40,869 nucleotides of DNA from Paraburkholderia sp. SG-MS1 (GTDB lineage: Bacteria > Pseudomonadota > Gammaproteobacteria > Burkholderiales > Burkholderiaceae). Positions 25,998 to 34,539 of the stretch are shown here, one piece after another. Location of the stretch: positions 1-40,869 of the forward strand of contig NZ_NPIH01000008.1 in the NCBI RefSeq assembly GCF_012275575.1. Reading direction: 5' to 3'. Within the stretch, counting starts at the first letter, position 1, and the number at the start of each line of letters is the position of its first letter. The position numbers were made by a program, and so were the translations under genes. The notes under the pieces are model-generated. The model was not told where the DNA came from and ran no database searches. It saw nothing but the letters and a program-made list of their open reading frames with translations.

Positions 25998-27653
25998 ATG
26001 AATTTAAAAAACGTCTTTCCCGGCCGTGTGATTTTTGACCATCTGGCAAAAACTGCAGGTCAGGCTATCAATGACTGGTTGGTGAAGGCGCTTGGCGCTG
26101 GATGCGTGACGCCAAATTTGATCGGGAACCATCAGGACCTGATTCGGAAGCATGGCGGCTTATATTCGGTCATAAGCGCGCACGTGCACTTCGGCGACGG
26201 AGAGAGTCTGGACCCGCGTTATCAGTACATGACTCTGCTCCGGGAGCCCGTGGATCGGATTGTTTCGTGGCTATATTTTTTGGTGAATAACCACGATGAA
26301 TCGCAGCTCCCCGAGCTGTTCCCAGCGGCGAAGCGCTTTCTTGAAAGCGACGGGATTGAACTGTCTGACACTCTCGCCGGTTCAATTTCGAATGCCTATG
26401 TAGAGCATTTTTGCCGTATGGGTGGAATCAGCGAGAACTGTGGCGATGGGAGGGTCGAGCGTGCTCTCGCCGCGATCCGGCAGTATGACGTGATAGGAAT
26501 TTATGAAGACATGCCATTGTTTCTGCGAGACGTGGCTAAGTTGATTGGCTTGGCCGCGCCAACGGGCCTCTCCCGCGTTAACGTCACGCAAAAGCGACCC
26601 GCCGTCGAGCAGATAACGTCGGCGCTGCGCAATCGTATCGTTGAATTGAATCAGTTGGACTTACAGTTCTATTCGGAAATTTCGAAGTGGAAGGCCTCTT
26701 CCGTCGCACGGAATGAGGAAGCGGAAGAGAAACTACCCGCTGTATCTGTCTGGCAAAGGTATGACCCGGTGCGGGAGCGTTCGGTAACGACCCCGGCGCT
26801 CACTATTCTTTCGGCTTCGCTTCGCGAGGGCGCGGAGATCCGTCATGGCCAGTTGATGACGTTCGATGTTGAATTCTCCATTTCCCGAGAAGTTAGCCAG
26901 ATCGAGATGGGTATTCATATATTCGATGGTGATCGGCAATGGGCGTTTGGTATTAACAGTACGTTGTTGGGAGAGACGTACCAGCCGCTACTGATTGGCA
27001 AGTATCGGGTAAGCTACCATGTCGTCGCTGAACTGCCTGCCGGCAGGTTCACCGCGGGGTTTGCGTTTGCCGAGAAGTTTCCGGAGAAGCTGGAAGAGCT
27101 AGCGTGGCGAGACTCGATGTGTGAGTTTCAAGTTTCCCACCAGGTTACTCAGCCCTTTGCCGGCTACTCTTATCTTCCGTCAGGGATCAGCCTCACGCCG
27201 ATCGTCGGACAGGCGTATAGAGAAGGCGGTAGATCTTCGAATATTCAGTCATATACTGGCAGCGATCGTCGACTTCTTACGCAGGTTGGTATGCGAGTAG
27301 AAGAGGATATTGTTTCCACCTGCCAGGCAGGATGTCTGGTTTTTGGACCCTATGCGTCTTTAGCCGCGGGGCGTTACCAGATAACGATTAGCGGAGGTGT
27401 TGGGTTTGCGGGTACGGCTGGTGCGCGTGTGGACGTGGTAGTCAATAAAGGCGACGGTCTGGTCGCTGAGAGTGTACTTCCCGACTGCGATGAGAGCGGT
27501 ACCCTGATCATGCTGCCCATTTCCCTCGACGCGCCATGTACAGACCTTGAGATTCGAGTGTGGGTCACCGGCAAAAGCGATCTACGGATTTCAGCGATCC
27601 AGATTGAACCATTGGGTTTCGCTGAGGCACATCAGCTACCGCAAAACGTGTGA
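25998..27653 (+). CDS. Sulfotransferase fused to Wzt-C-like and accessory C-terminal domains
   Basis: A 551-residue protein. Residues 1-235 resemble PAPS-dependent carbohydrate sulfotransferases of the Sulfotransfer_2 (heparan 2-O-sulfotransferase-like) group: FDHLAKTAGQAINDWL near residue 14 is the 5'-phosphosulfate loop (P/A-KTAG), and LLREPVDRIVSWLYF near 79 is the 3'-phosphate motif. Residues about 255-385 resemble the C-terminal polysaccharide-binding domain of Wzt ABC ATPases (EIRHGQLMTFDVEFSI, MGIHIFDGDRQWAFGIN, LPAGRFTAGFAFAE). Residues about 419-545 are the domain shared with the giant glycosyltransferase. It follows gmd by 25 bp. Expected to transfer sulfate from PAPS to the nascent capsule; acceptor position unknown. 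Confidence 0.8.
   Translation: MNLKNVFPGRVIFDHLAKTAGQAINDWLVKALGAGCVTPNLIGNHQDLIRKHGGLYSVISAHVHFGDGESLDPRYQYMTLLREPVDRIVSWLYFLVNNHDESQLPELFPAAKRFLESDGIELSDTLAGSISNAYVEHFCRMGGISENCGDGRVERALAAIRQYDVIGIYEDMPLFLRDVAKLIGLAAPTGLSRVNVTQKRPAVEQITSALRNRIVELNQLDLQFYSEISKWKASSVARNEEAEEKLPAVSVWQRYDPVRERSVTTPALTILSASLREGAEIRHGQLMTFDVEFSISREVSQIEMGIHIFDGDRQWAFGINSTLLGETYQPLLIGKYRVSYHVVAELPAGRFTAGFAFAEKFPEKLEELAWRDSMCEFQVSHQVTQPFAGYSYLPSGISLTPIVGQAYREGGRSSNIQSYTGSDRRLLTQVGMRVEEDIVSTCQAGCLVFGPYASLAAGRYQITISGGVGFAGTAGARVDVVVNKGDGLVAESVLPDCDESGTLIMLPISLDAPCTDLEIRVWVTGKSDLRISAIQIEPLGFAEAHQLPQNV
27254..27635 (+). other. C-terminal domain shared with the giant glycosyltransferase (copy in the sulfotransferase)
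   Basis: Starts at YTGSDRRLLTQVG and ends near EIRVWVTGKSDLRIS. It is the counterpart of the segment at 24338-24712. The two copies are clearly related but diverged, with conserved glycines, GPY, AG-x-Y and EIRVWV, so this is an old module rather than a recent duplication. Confidence 0.7.
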
Positions 27654-27810
27654 CTCGCTCACTAGATAAATGTATTGGTGCGCTTAATGTCGATGCAGCG
27701 GTGCATTCACCGTGTTCCGCGGACGAATGCGTAACGTCCGCGGCATACGATCCCCGTGTTTCTTTCGTGTTCTCCTCTGGAGAAGCGCGTCAAATGTCGG
27801 ATAGTCCTGT
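27654..27810 (+). promoter_or_regulatory. Spacer with two stem-loops and a minicistron before the next GT gene
   Basis: Two inverted repeats lie in tandem: ATGCA-GCGG-TGCAT (27692-27705) and the perfect 9-bp stem CCGCGGACG / CGTCCGCGG with a 9-nt loop (27717-27743). No U-tract follows directly. GGAG at 27779-27782 precedes a 6-codon ORF MSDSPV (27794-27814) whose TGA overlaps the ATG of the next gene as ATGA, a layout typical of translational coupling. Confidence 0.5.
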
Positions 27811-28932
27811 ATGAAATTAGTCTTGGCGGTAGACGCGCTTGTTCCTCCGCTCACCGGCATTGGTCGTTACGCCTTGGAGTTGGCGACTCACTATCAGCAT
27901 ACGCGGCATGAATTTGACGCGATGCGTTTTTTCTGCGCCGATCGATGGGTGGACGATCCTGCTGAGCTTTTACAACCAGTAGGCTCAGGAGGTCCTGGCA
28001 AAAAGCGGAAGCGCCGGGTGTTTCGCGCGCCGAAACGCTGGCAGCAATGGCGCCTGCGGCGAGAAATGCGCGGGCACCTGTTCCATTCTCCCAACTACTT
28101 CTTGCCACAGTCGGTGGAAAGCGGAATTGTGACTGTGCACGATCTTTCGGTATTCAAGTACCCTGAGACGCACCCTGTCGCTCGAATTAAACACTTCGAA
28201 AGTGGCTTTTCGTCGACGTTAGAGCGAGCTGATCATGTAATTACTGATTCTGAAGCGACGCGCCGGGAAGTTATCGACTATTTTGGTTGGTCACCCGAAC
28301 GTATCACTGCGATTGCCTTAGGCGTCCAGGCGAAATTCTGTCACCGAGAAGCGTCTGAGATTTCAACTGCGCTTAACCAGCATGGTCTTGTTTATGGTGG
28401 CTACTCGTTGTGCGTTTCCACACTCGAGCCGCGCAAGCGAATCGATCGGCTGCTTGCCGCCTACCTTGATTTGCCTGCGCCGGTGCGCGTCCGTTTCCCA
28501 CTGGTTCTGGCGGGCAGTGCGGGTTGGTTGAACGACCGATTGCGCGAGCAGATTGCGCAAGGTGAGCGGGAAGGCTGGCTTCGATACATGGGTTTTGTTG
28601 ACGAGTCGTTTCTGCCTACGCTTTACTCAGGCGCTAGAGCATTTCTTTATCCGTCGGTCTATGAGGGATTCGGCCTTCCAGTGCTAGAAGCGATGGCGAG
28701 CGGTGTGCCGACCTTGACCTCAAATTCATCTTCGCTGCCAGAGGTTGCGCGCGGTTCTGCTTGGCTTGTAGAGCCCGACAATCATGAATTGCTGCGCGAT
28801 GGCATTGAGCAGGTTCTTTGCGACGATGCATGGCGTCAGGCTGCAGTGTCGCAAGGCTTGCAAGTTGCTCGGAAATTGACCTGGAAGCGTTGCGCAGAGC
28901 AAACGCTCCAGTTATACCGCCGCTTTGCCTAA
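27811..28932 (+). CDS. GT4 family glycosyltransferase (mannosyl/rhamnosyltransferase-like)
   Basis: A 373-residue GT-B enzyme. The N-terminus LVLAVDALVPPLTGIGRYALEL and the segment TVHDLSVFKYPETHP are typical of WbpY/WbpZ-like transferases that use GDP-mannose or GDP-rhamnose. The donor half shows STLEPRKRIDRLL, LAGSAGWLND and PSVYEGFGLPVLEAMASGVP (EX7E). ATG 27811 is reached by an ATGA overlap with a tiny ORF. The stop is 1 bp from the convergent glycosyltransferase stop at 28934. The neighbouring gmd makes a GDP-deoxyhexose donor plausible, but specificity cannot be read from sequence. Confidence 0.88.
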   Translation: MKLVLAVDALVPPLTGIGRYALELATHYQHTRHEFDAMRFFCADRWVDDPAELLQPVGSGGPGKKRKRRVFRAPKRWQQWRLRREMRGHLFHSPNYFLPQSVESGIVTVHDLSVFKYPETHPVARIKHFESGFSSTLERADHVITDSEATRREVIDYFGWSPERITAIALGVQAKFCHREASEISTALNQHGLVYGGYSLCVSTLEPRKRIDRLLAAYLDLPAPVRVRFPLVLAGSAGWLNDRLREQIAQGEREGWLRYMGFVDESFLPTLYSGARAFLYPSVYEGFGLPVLEAMASGVPTLTSNSSSLPEVARGSAWLVEPDNHELLRDGIEQVLCDDAWRQAAVSQGLQVARKLTWKRCAEQTLQLYRRFA

Positions 28933-28933
28933 G

Positions 28934-30229
28934 TTAGTTGGCCCGGTCAAGATCCGCGATCAGAACCTTTAATTGTTCGGCGCTTGCCGACCATGTCAAC
29001 GACTTCATGGCGTGACTGAACGGTGCTGTGCCGCTGCGTAGCTGCTCTAACCAATGAGCCAATTGAGGGGCAAGGTCTTCGCCATTGTTCGCGGTGAAAT
29101 AGGTCGCGTGCTCGCTTGCCACCTCACGAAACACTGCAAGGTCGCGCGCAAACAATGGCATCCCGTACTGGGCGGCCTCGACTAGGGGAAGGCCGAACCC
29201 TTCTGCTTCAGAAGCCATCACAAGCCCATTTAATTCGGAATATAGCTGGGCGAGTTGTGAATCGCTGGTATCGGAAAACCAACGCAGACGTTTGCCAGCC
29301 TCAGGGTGGCGGGTCAAGCGTTCGACGAGCGATTCCACTTGCCAACCTTGTCGCCCGGCAATGATCAGCGTGTCTTCTGCCCCGTTTTGCCACAATATTT
29401 CGAATGCGTCGAGCACTTGCGCGTGACCTTTACGCGGTTCGATGGTACCGACCATGAGCACCAGTTGGGGGCTCGCGCTAGCGTCTGAATGCGGGTTGGT
29501 CCGAAGCAATGTATTTGTTACCGTGCCGGCGGATGCGATAGGAAGGTCGGCACCCAGGTGAAACCATCCGGTGGCAGGTCGCTCATCAGTCAGGCGGAAG
29601 CGTTGTGTCAGGCAGTGTTGCATCTGCTCGGACACGGAGCTCGATATACACAGCAGCGCATCGGCGTGTATGGCCAACGTGGATAGCCAGTGTCGAAACG
29701 AACGAGCCGCACGCGGTGTAAACCAGTGTTGATGCAGTAAAGGGAGCAGGTCGTACACGACGAATGCGCAGCGCACGCCTTTCGCGCGCCACTTGAAAAG
29801 ATCGCATTGGCGTCTGGGTACAATTCTGCTGGTTAGATCGAGTCCGAGGAAAATGTCGCCATTGAATACTTGAACGCTTTCGTCTTCCTCGGTCGGTGCG
29901 GATGAGGTCAACGATGCGAGGTAGCGATCGGCGTAACGATACGGGATGTTTCTCGTTCCTCGCACGGGACGAATTTCAAACCCGGGCGGAGGAGCTTCCA
30001 GAAGTTGCAGCAGTAACGAGCGGACGACGCGCTGGATACCAGTGCCGGCATCATGTGAGGCGATAATCGAAACATCGACAAGCAGTTGCCGAGTGGGGCG
30101 TGGGCATCGAGCAGCAGCGGGGCGCACCCGCATGACCGTACGCCGGGCGCTCTTTATGAGTGGGGGCAGCCACCAGATCGCGGCGAACTGAAGCGCTCCT
30201 GCCCAAAGCGTCTTGATTGGCTGGATCAA
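28934..30229 (-). CDS. GT4 family glycosyltransferase, last gene of the kpsEMT operon
   Basis: A 431-residue GT-B transferase. Key segments are VDVSIIASHDAGTGIQRVVRSLL, AFVVYDLLPLLHQHWF, LMVGTIEPRKGHAQVL, IIAGRQGWQVESLV and MASEAEGFGLPLVEAA. It is paralogous to the glycosyltransferase at 14221-15369. The only upstream start is TTG 30229, 22 nt after the kpsT stop and without a clear ribosome site. An internal ATG (MRVRPAAARC, about residue 33) nearer the conserved core is possible, since the first 32 residues are hydrophobic and not obviously part of the fold. Role in capsule polymer synthesis inferred from context. Confidence 0.83.
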   Translation of the reverse strand: MIQPIKTLWAGALQFAAIWWLPPLIKSARRTVMRVRPAAARCPRPTRQLLVDVSIIASHDAGTGIQRVVRSLLLQLLEAPPPGFEIRPVRGTRNIPYRYADRYLASLTSSAPTEEDESVQVFNGDIFLGLDLTSRIVPRRQCDLFKWRAKGVRCAFVVYDLLPLLHQHWFTPRAARSFRHWLSTLAIHADALLCISSSVSEQMQHCLTQRFRLTDERPATGWFHLGADLPIASAGTVTNTLLRTNPHSDASASPQLVLMVGTIEPRKGHAQVLDAFEILWQNGAEDTLIIAGRQGWQVESLVERLTRHPEAGKRLRWFSDTSDSQLAQLYSELNGLVMASEAEGFGLPLVEAAQYGMPLFARDLAVFREVASEHATYFTANNGEDLAPQLAHWLEQLRSGTAPFSHAMKSLTWSASAEQLKVLIADLDRAN

Positions 30230-30251
30230 TTGATTTGCAGAGTGGGCACCA

Positions 30252-30905
30252 TCAATTCACGCTTTCCTGGTAGAACGTGTAGGCATCCTGGACCTGATCG
30301 AACGTGTGCAGCTTGCCTTGGACCAGCACTGCGGCGCGGTCGCAATGTTCTCGGATATAGCCAGGGTCGTGACTGACAATGATCAGCGACCTGTCCCGGC
30401 GGCGTTCAAACAGCTCATGGTGGCATTTGGCGTGAAAACGACTGTCACCAACCGCTACAATTTCATCAATCAGGAAGCAGTCGAATTCGATCGCCATCGA
30501 GATGGCAAAAGCCAAACGTGCACGCATCCCGGCTGAATAAGTTTTAACCGGTTCACGCAGGTAATAGCCGAGCTCGGAAAACTCCTGAACAAAAGGTTCG
30601 GCGGCTTTTGCGTCAGCACCGTACACGCGGCAAATAAAGCGAAGATTATCCATGCCGGTCAGGCTGCCCTGGAACGCGCCGCCGAAAGCGAGCGGCCACG
30701 ACACGCTCATGTTGCGGCGGATCTTTCCTGAGGTCGGTAATTCTGCGCCGCTGATCATGCGGATCATTGTCGATTTACCGGCGCCGTTACGCCCAAGGAT
30801 ACCGATTTTTTCGCCGGAGTTGACTCGTAGATTGACTTCATCCAACACCCTGCGCCGGCCTTGACGGGTTTGATATTCCTTGCAAACTTTCTGGAGCTCG
30901 ATCAT
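30252..30905 (-). CDS. kpsT: Capsule polysaccharide ABC exporter ATP-binding protein (KpsT type)
   Basis: A 217-residue ATPase with Walker [10 protein letters not shown] (38-46), signature [15 protein letters not shown], Walker [15 protein letters not shown] and switch histidine IIVSHD. Residues [19 protein letters not shown] are typical of KpsT/Wzt. The length equals KpsT/CtrD/BexA, so the C-terminal polysaccharide-binding domain of Wzt is absent. ATG 30905 overlaps the kpsM stop as ATGA. It energises export of the lipid-linked capsule through KpsM. Confidence 0.95.
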   Translation of the reverse strand: MIELQKVCKEYQTRQGRRRVLDEVNLRVNSGEKIGILGRNGAGKSTMIRMISGAELPTSGKIRRNMSVSWPLAFGGAFQGSLTGMDNLRFICRVYGADAKAAEPFVQEFSELGYYLREPVKTYSAGMRARLAFAISMAIEFDCFLIDEIVAVGDSRFHAKCHHELFERRRDRSLIIVSHDPGYIREHCDRAAVLVQGKLHTFDQVQDAYTFYQESVN

Positions 30906-31693
30906 TCCGGTTCGACTCGCTTGCTAGCGTCTTTGACGAGAAATAAACCGATAAACATCAAAATGAGGTCGCACGCGATCATGTAGCCGATGTCGTAGTG
31001 CGGCCTGACCAATGAACCGAAGTAGCCACCCCGAAGCATCTCCGTGCCGTGGACCATTGGCAGAAGTAGGACGATCGGTTGGAACTTTTCGGGCAGCCAG
31101 TCGACCATAAAAAGGGCGCCGGAGAGCGGGAAGAGCAGATAGGCGATAGTGTGCCAGACACGTTCAACGGTTTCGCTTCGTTCGCTTAGCGCACCAATAG
31201 CAAATCCGAGAGAACTGCCGAAAATTGCAAGGTAAATCCACGCAGCAATCACGAGTGTGATGTCCTGCGGAGGTTTCATTAGTCCGACAGTAACGAAAAC
31301 CACGGTCAAAAACACGAAGGACATCGTTGCCCCAGCGATTTCCAACAGTACCCGTGCCATGAACAAGTCGATCACACGCACATTGCGGTGATAAAGCAGC
31401 GCCTGATTAGGCAGAATCGCCAAGGCGCAACGGTTGGCGCAATTACGCCAAAGCAGAACGGATGAGTAACCCGTCACGGCGAATGATGTAATCGGAAGAG
31501 TCGAGCCATGCGTTGCTTTTGTGGCGGTCCATAACGCGAGGACCCCCAACGTAAACATCATCGGCTCAAAAAAGATCCATAAGAACCCGACGTTATGTCG
31601 CCCGTATCGAGTCAGAATCTCGCGCATCAAAAGCGCGCCGACGACGCGCGTTTGAATTTGCAGTGATCTTAGGAAGGGAGTGTCGTGGTGCAC
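30902..31693 (-). CDS. kpsM: Capsule polysaccharide ABC exporter permease
   Basis: A 263-residue ABC-2 type permease with six hydrophobic segments. The N-terminal [17 protein letters not shown] is highly characteristic of KpsM/CtrC/BexB, and [18 protein letters not shown] near residue 210 is the conserved C-terminal block. The start is GTG 31693, 11 bp after the kpsE stop. It forms the inner-membrane channel with KpsT. Confidence 0.95.
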   Translation of the reverse strand: MHHDTPFLRSLQIQTRVVGALLMREILTRYGRHNVGFLWIFFEPMMFTLGVLALWTATKATHGSTLPITSFAVTGYSSVLLWRNCANRCALAILPNQALLYHRNVRVIDLFMARVLLEIAGATMSFVFLTVVFVTVGLMKPPQDITLVIAAWIYLAIFGSSLGFAIGALSERSETVERVWHTIAYLLFPLSGALFMVDWLPEKFQPIVLLLPMVHGTEMLRGGYFGSLVRPHYDIGYMIACDLILMFIGLFLVKDASKRVEPE

Positions 31694-31704
31694 AGTTTCC
31701 GATC

Positions 31705-32868
31705 CTAGTCGTGGTGTTCACGCACGCCCGCAAGTAGCAGACTCAACACGCCCCAAACGATCATGCCTAGCGCGAACACTTCAAAAATGGACTTGAGTCG
31801 TTTCGGCTCAATCGCGATGTCAGGTGTGTTCGGTTGAACAAGCCTTTCGAGGTATAGCTGCTTGCGCTGAGCTTCAGCGCGCGCGTTTTCGAGAGCGCTC
31901 ATTGCCGAAGCCAATTGTTTGTCTGCGAACTGCGAGTCCAATTGCAGGCGAGCGTAGGCAGCCGCTTTGTTCGACAGCGAATTCTTACCGCCTGTCACCC
32001 CGCCAGTTGCCGTTTCGATCTGTTTCTGAAGCGTCGAGATGCTAGTTCTGAGAACAGGGATTTGCGGATTTTGCGGAGCGATTGATTGTAGTTGAATCAA
32101 CTCGGTCTGTGCTGCGAACAACTGGGTTTGCAGCGCAGTGACCTGCTGCAACTGAAGTGCAGACTGGCGTTCTGGGTCGAAAACGGTGTATGAGTTACGA
32201 TAGGTTGCCAATGCGGCGGCGGCATCTTTGGCCTTGGTCGCGGCGATGTCGACCTGGATTTGTGCAAACTGGACCGTGTCTGTGGCAGCCCTTGCGTTCA
32301 TCCGGTTGATCAGTCGCTCGCTTAACTCAAGCAGTTTCTCGTTGATTTTGGCCGAGTCTTCAGCCGTATAGCTACGAACCTTCAGCGTCGTAATTGAGGA
32401 AGTCGAATCGAGCTCCACGTTTACGATTTGCTTGCTGTAGTATTTCCACAATGCTTCGAAGCTGCCATCCAGGCTTCGCGGAAAGTGGCTCAGGAAGTCG
32501 CCATGATTTCCATATGCGTCCGCAATGTAATTGTTCTGGTTTAATTCTTTGAGCGCATCGCGCGACTCAATGTAGTCGATCACGGGATAGGTGTCGTCCT
32601 GCGAACGCGAGAAGCCCGTGCCTTGCAAGAGTGCGCCGACCACGCTCGTCTGACTTTGTCGTTGGGGGCTTCGCACGACGAACCGCGACTCGGAGATGTA
32701 GATGTCCGACGCAACTAGCCCGAAGTACACGACGGCGATGGCCGTCGGCACGACGACAGTCAGCGTGAATAGGCGATTGACTCCCTTGATCCGTTCGATC
32801 AGCCCTTTTTTCTTCCCCGAGGGCGGCAGCGCAGTGTTGCTAGATACTGTTTCCAACGTCTTATCCAA
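31705..32868 (-). CDS. kpsE: Capsule export inner-membrane/periplasmic adaptor (KpsE type, WcbD-like)
   Basis: A 387-residue PCP/Wzz-like protein. TM1 is near residues 32-54 (LFTLTVVVPTAIAVVYFGLV), followed by ESRFVVRSP, a large periplasmic part with coiled coil (about 170-330, QSALQLQQVTALQTQLFAAQ), a proline-containing segment before TM2 and TM2 near 360-380. There is no cytoplasmic kinase domain, as expected for KpsE/CtrB/BexC. The only start after an in-frame stop is TTG 32868 with a weak ribosome site, which is unusual. First gene of the minus-strand operon kpsE-kpsM-kpsT-GT. It bridges the inner-membrane exporter to the outer-membrane channel. Confidence 0.92.
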   Translation of the reverse strand: MDKTLETVSSNTALPPSGKKKGLIERIKGVNRLFTLTVVVPTAIAVVYFGLVASDIYISESRFVVRSPQRQSQTSVVGALLQGTGFSRSQDDTYPVIDYIESRDALKELNQNNYIADAYGNHGDFLSHFPRSLDGSFEALWKYYSKQIVNVELDSTSSITTLKVRSYTAEDSAKINEKLLELSERLINRMNARAATDTVQFAQIQVDIAATKAKDAAAALATYRNSYTVFDPERQSALQLQQVTALQTQLFAAQTELIQLQSIAPQNPQIPVLRTSISTLQKQIETATGGVTGGKNSLSNKAAAYARLQLDSQFADKQLASAMSALENARAEAQRKQLYLERLVQPNTPDIAIEPKRLKSIFEVFALGMIVWGVLSLLLAGVREHHD

Positions 32869-33330
32869 CTTTGATTAGTGCTTTCAATTCCCCAAGTGCC
32901 CGGTGGGCAAATCGAAGGGAAGAGAGGCTGCGACCGCGATTTACACGGCCAGAATCCATTCAGGCGTCGTTTGTGAGCAATGCAAGCACGTTTACGGCAA
33001 ATTTGACTGAAAGTGCAGGCGTAAATTGAAGGTCGTTTTTGTCATGCGCCAAACTTTTATCGTGCGTCAAACAATGCATGCAGCTTAGCCGATACAGCCT
33101 GGGCGGTCGATTATAGCCACTCGATATCCCGGGCGCCATCGGCCACCGTCTCCTTCCAACAAATTTCCTCAAATTTTTCTATCTTTCTAATTTTTTATCT
33201 TGTGATGTTGTATCCTTCCATCCTTGCTTAAGGCCAGCATCCACTATTCAAACGATTCCGAAGTCTCCGGGGGAAGGGCGTGTCTTATGCGTTCTGTCGG
33301 TGAGGCTTGGGGCGCTTTCGACGTATTCAC
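32869..33330. promoter_or_regulatory. Divergent promoter region kpsE / kpsS with AT-rich tract
   Basis: A 462-bp spacer between divergent operons. On the minus strand a perfect -10 TATAAT occurs at 33115-33110 with a poor -35, giving a long kpsE leader of about 240 nt. At 33157-33215 the sequence becomes strikingly AT- and pyrimidine-rich (TTTTTCTATC, then TTTTTTATC), unlike the GC-rich surroundings. Such tracts often mark nucleoid-protein binding and promoters. No JUMPstart/ops element and no credible gene were found. Confidence 0.5.
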
Positions 33331-34539
33331 ATGCACCGCTCCTTTCTTGCCCTGCAAGGCACGGCTTCTCCGTTCTTTAGCCGACTTGCCACTGCGTTGC
33401 GCGAGCATGATCATGCTGTACGCCGAGTTAATTTCTGCGGTGGCGACCTCGCATACGCCGGTATTGGCGATGCGTGGAATTTCTCCCTGCAATCCAGTGA
33501 GCTATCGGATTGGTACGTCAATAAGATGAAGGCAGGTAATTTTACCGACGTAATAATGTTCGGTGACTGCCGCGAAATTCATCGCCCGATTCATCCGATC
33601 GCGCAGGCCCACGGTCTTCGAGTCCACGTATTCGAAGAGGGTTATGTTCGTCCACATTGGCTAACGCTGGAAAGCCACGGCGTCAACGGCCGCTCAAAAT
33701 TGCCGCGCGATCCTGCGTGGTATCTCGAACAACGTCACGCCACTCCGGCCAGCCCAGTCGGTCAACCCACCGGCTACAACCTCTACGAACGCGCGTTTCA
33801 CGACATCCGTTACCGGAGCGCCAATACTCTATTTGCGCCGCGTTTTCCGCATTACCGCAGCCACCGTCCGAGAAACGGCTTCTTCGAATACTCCGGATTG
33901 GCCGCCCGCGCGTTGCGTCAACGTCAGCATCATCGCGATTCCGATCGGATCACGCAGGATCTGCTCAACGCGGGTCATGCTTATTACATATTTCCGCTTC
34001 AACTGAATTCGGATGCGCAGATCGTCGTTCATTCGCCATTCGACAGCGTGCGGGAGGCAATCGCTAAAGTACTGACATCATTCGCGCGGCACGCACCGGC
34101 CGACAGCTGGCTGGTGATCAAGAACCATCCGCTCGACACGGGCCTGATCGACTACCGCCGTCATTCGGAACAACTCGCCCGTGAACTGGGCATCGCCGAC
34201 CGCATGCGCTTCATCGACGCGGGCCATTTGCCCACGCTGCTCGACCACGCGCAGGGCGCGGTGGTTGTGAACAGCACGGTCGGGTTGTCGGCATTGCATC
34301 ATCGCCGTCCGCTAATCGCACTCGGCACGGCCATTTACAGCATGGAGGGACTCACCTGGCAAGGCTCCCTTGACGACTTCTGGCTGCATGCCGAGCAGCC
34401 GGACATGCACCTGTATCAGTCGTTCCTCGACTACGTTGTCCACCATACTCAGATCAACGGCGACTTCTACACGAAAACAGGCATCGCGATGGCGGTCGCC
34501 GGCGCAGTGCAACGTCTTGAGGCCGCGGAGCATGTCTAA
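33331..34539 (+). CDS. kpsS: Capsule polysaccharide Kdo-transferase KpsS (WcbO-like)
   Basis: A 402-residue protein of the Capsule_synth family. The N-terminus FLALQGTASPFFSRLATAL is the KpsS signature, followed by VFEEGYVRPHWLTLE and FPLQLNSDAQI, then LVIKNHPLDTG and VVVNSTVGLSALHHRRPLIALG. KpsS adds the first beta-Kdo to phosphatidylglycerol-type acceptors to begin the capsule linker. ATG 33331 is preferred to TTG 33307. The 3' end overlaps the next gene by 8 bp. With kpsC at the left end of the locus it completes the primer synthesis pair. Confidence 0.93.
   Translation: MHRSFLALQGTASPFFSRLATALREHDHAVRRVNFCGGDLAYAGIGDAWNFSLQSSELSDWYVNKMKAGNFTDVIMFGDCREIHRPIHPIAQAHGLRVHVFEEGYVRPHWLTLESHGVNGRSKLPRDPAWYLEQRHATPASPVGQPTGYNLYERAFHDIRYRSANTLFAPRFPHYRSHRPRNGFFEYSGLAARALRQRQHHRDSDRITQDLLNAGHAYYIFPLQLNSDAQIVVHSPFDSVREAIAKVLTSFARHAPADSWLVIKNHPLDTGLIDYRRHSEQLARELGIADRMRFIDAGHLPTLLDHAQGAVVVNSTVGLSALHHRRPLIALGTAIYSMEGLTWQGSLDDFWLHAEQPDMHLYQSFLDYVVHHTQINGDFYTKTGIAMAVAGAVQRLEAAEHV

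Noticed and set aside
27225..27232. GGCGGTAG, the ops/RfaH core, here and again at 27825-27832
   Set aside because: Both lie inside coding sequence, explained by codons, and no fuller JUMPstart sequence or leader context is present. An 8-mer is expected by chance in a window of this size and composition.
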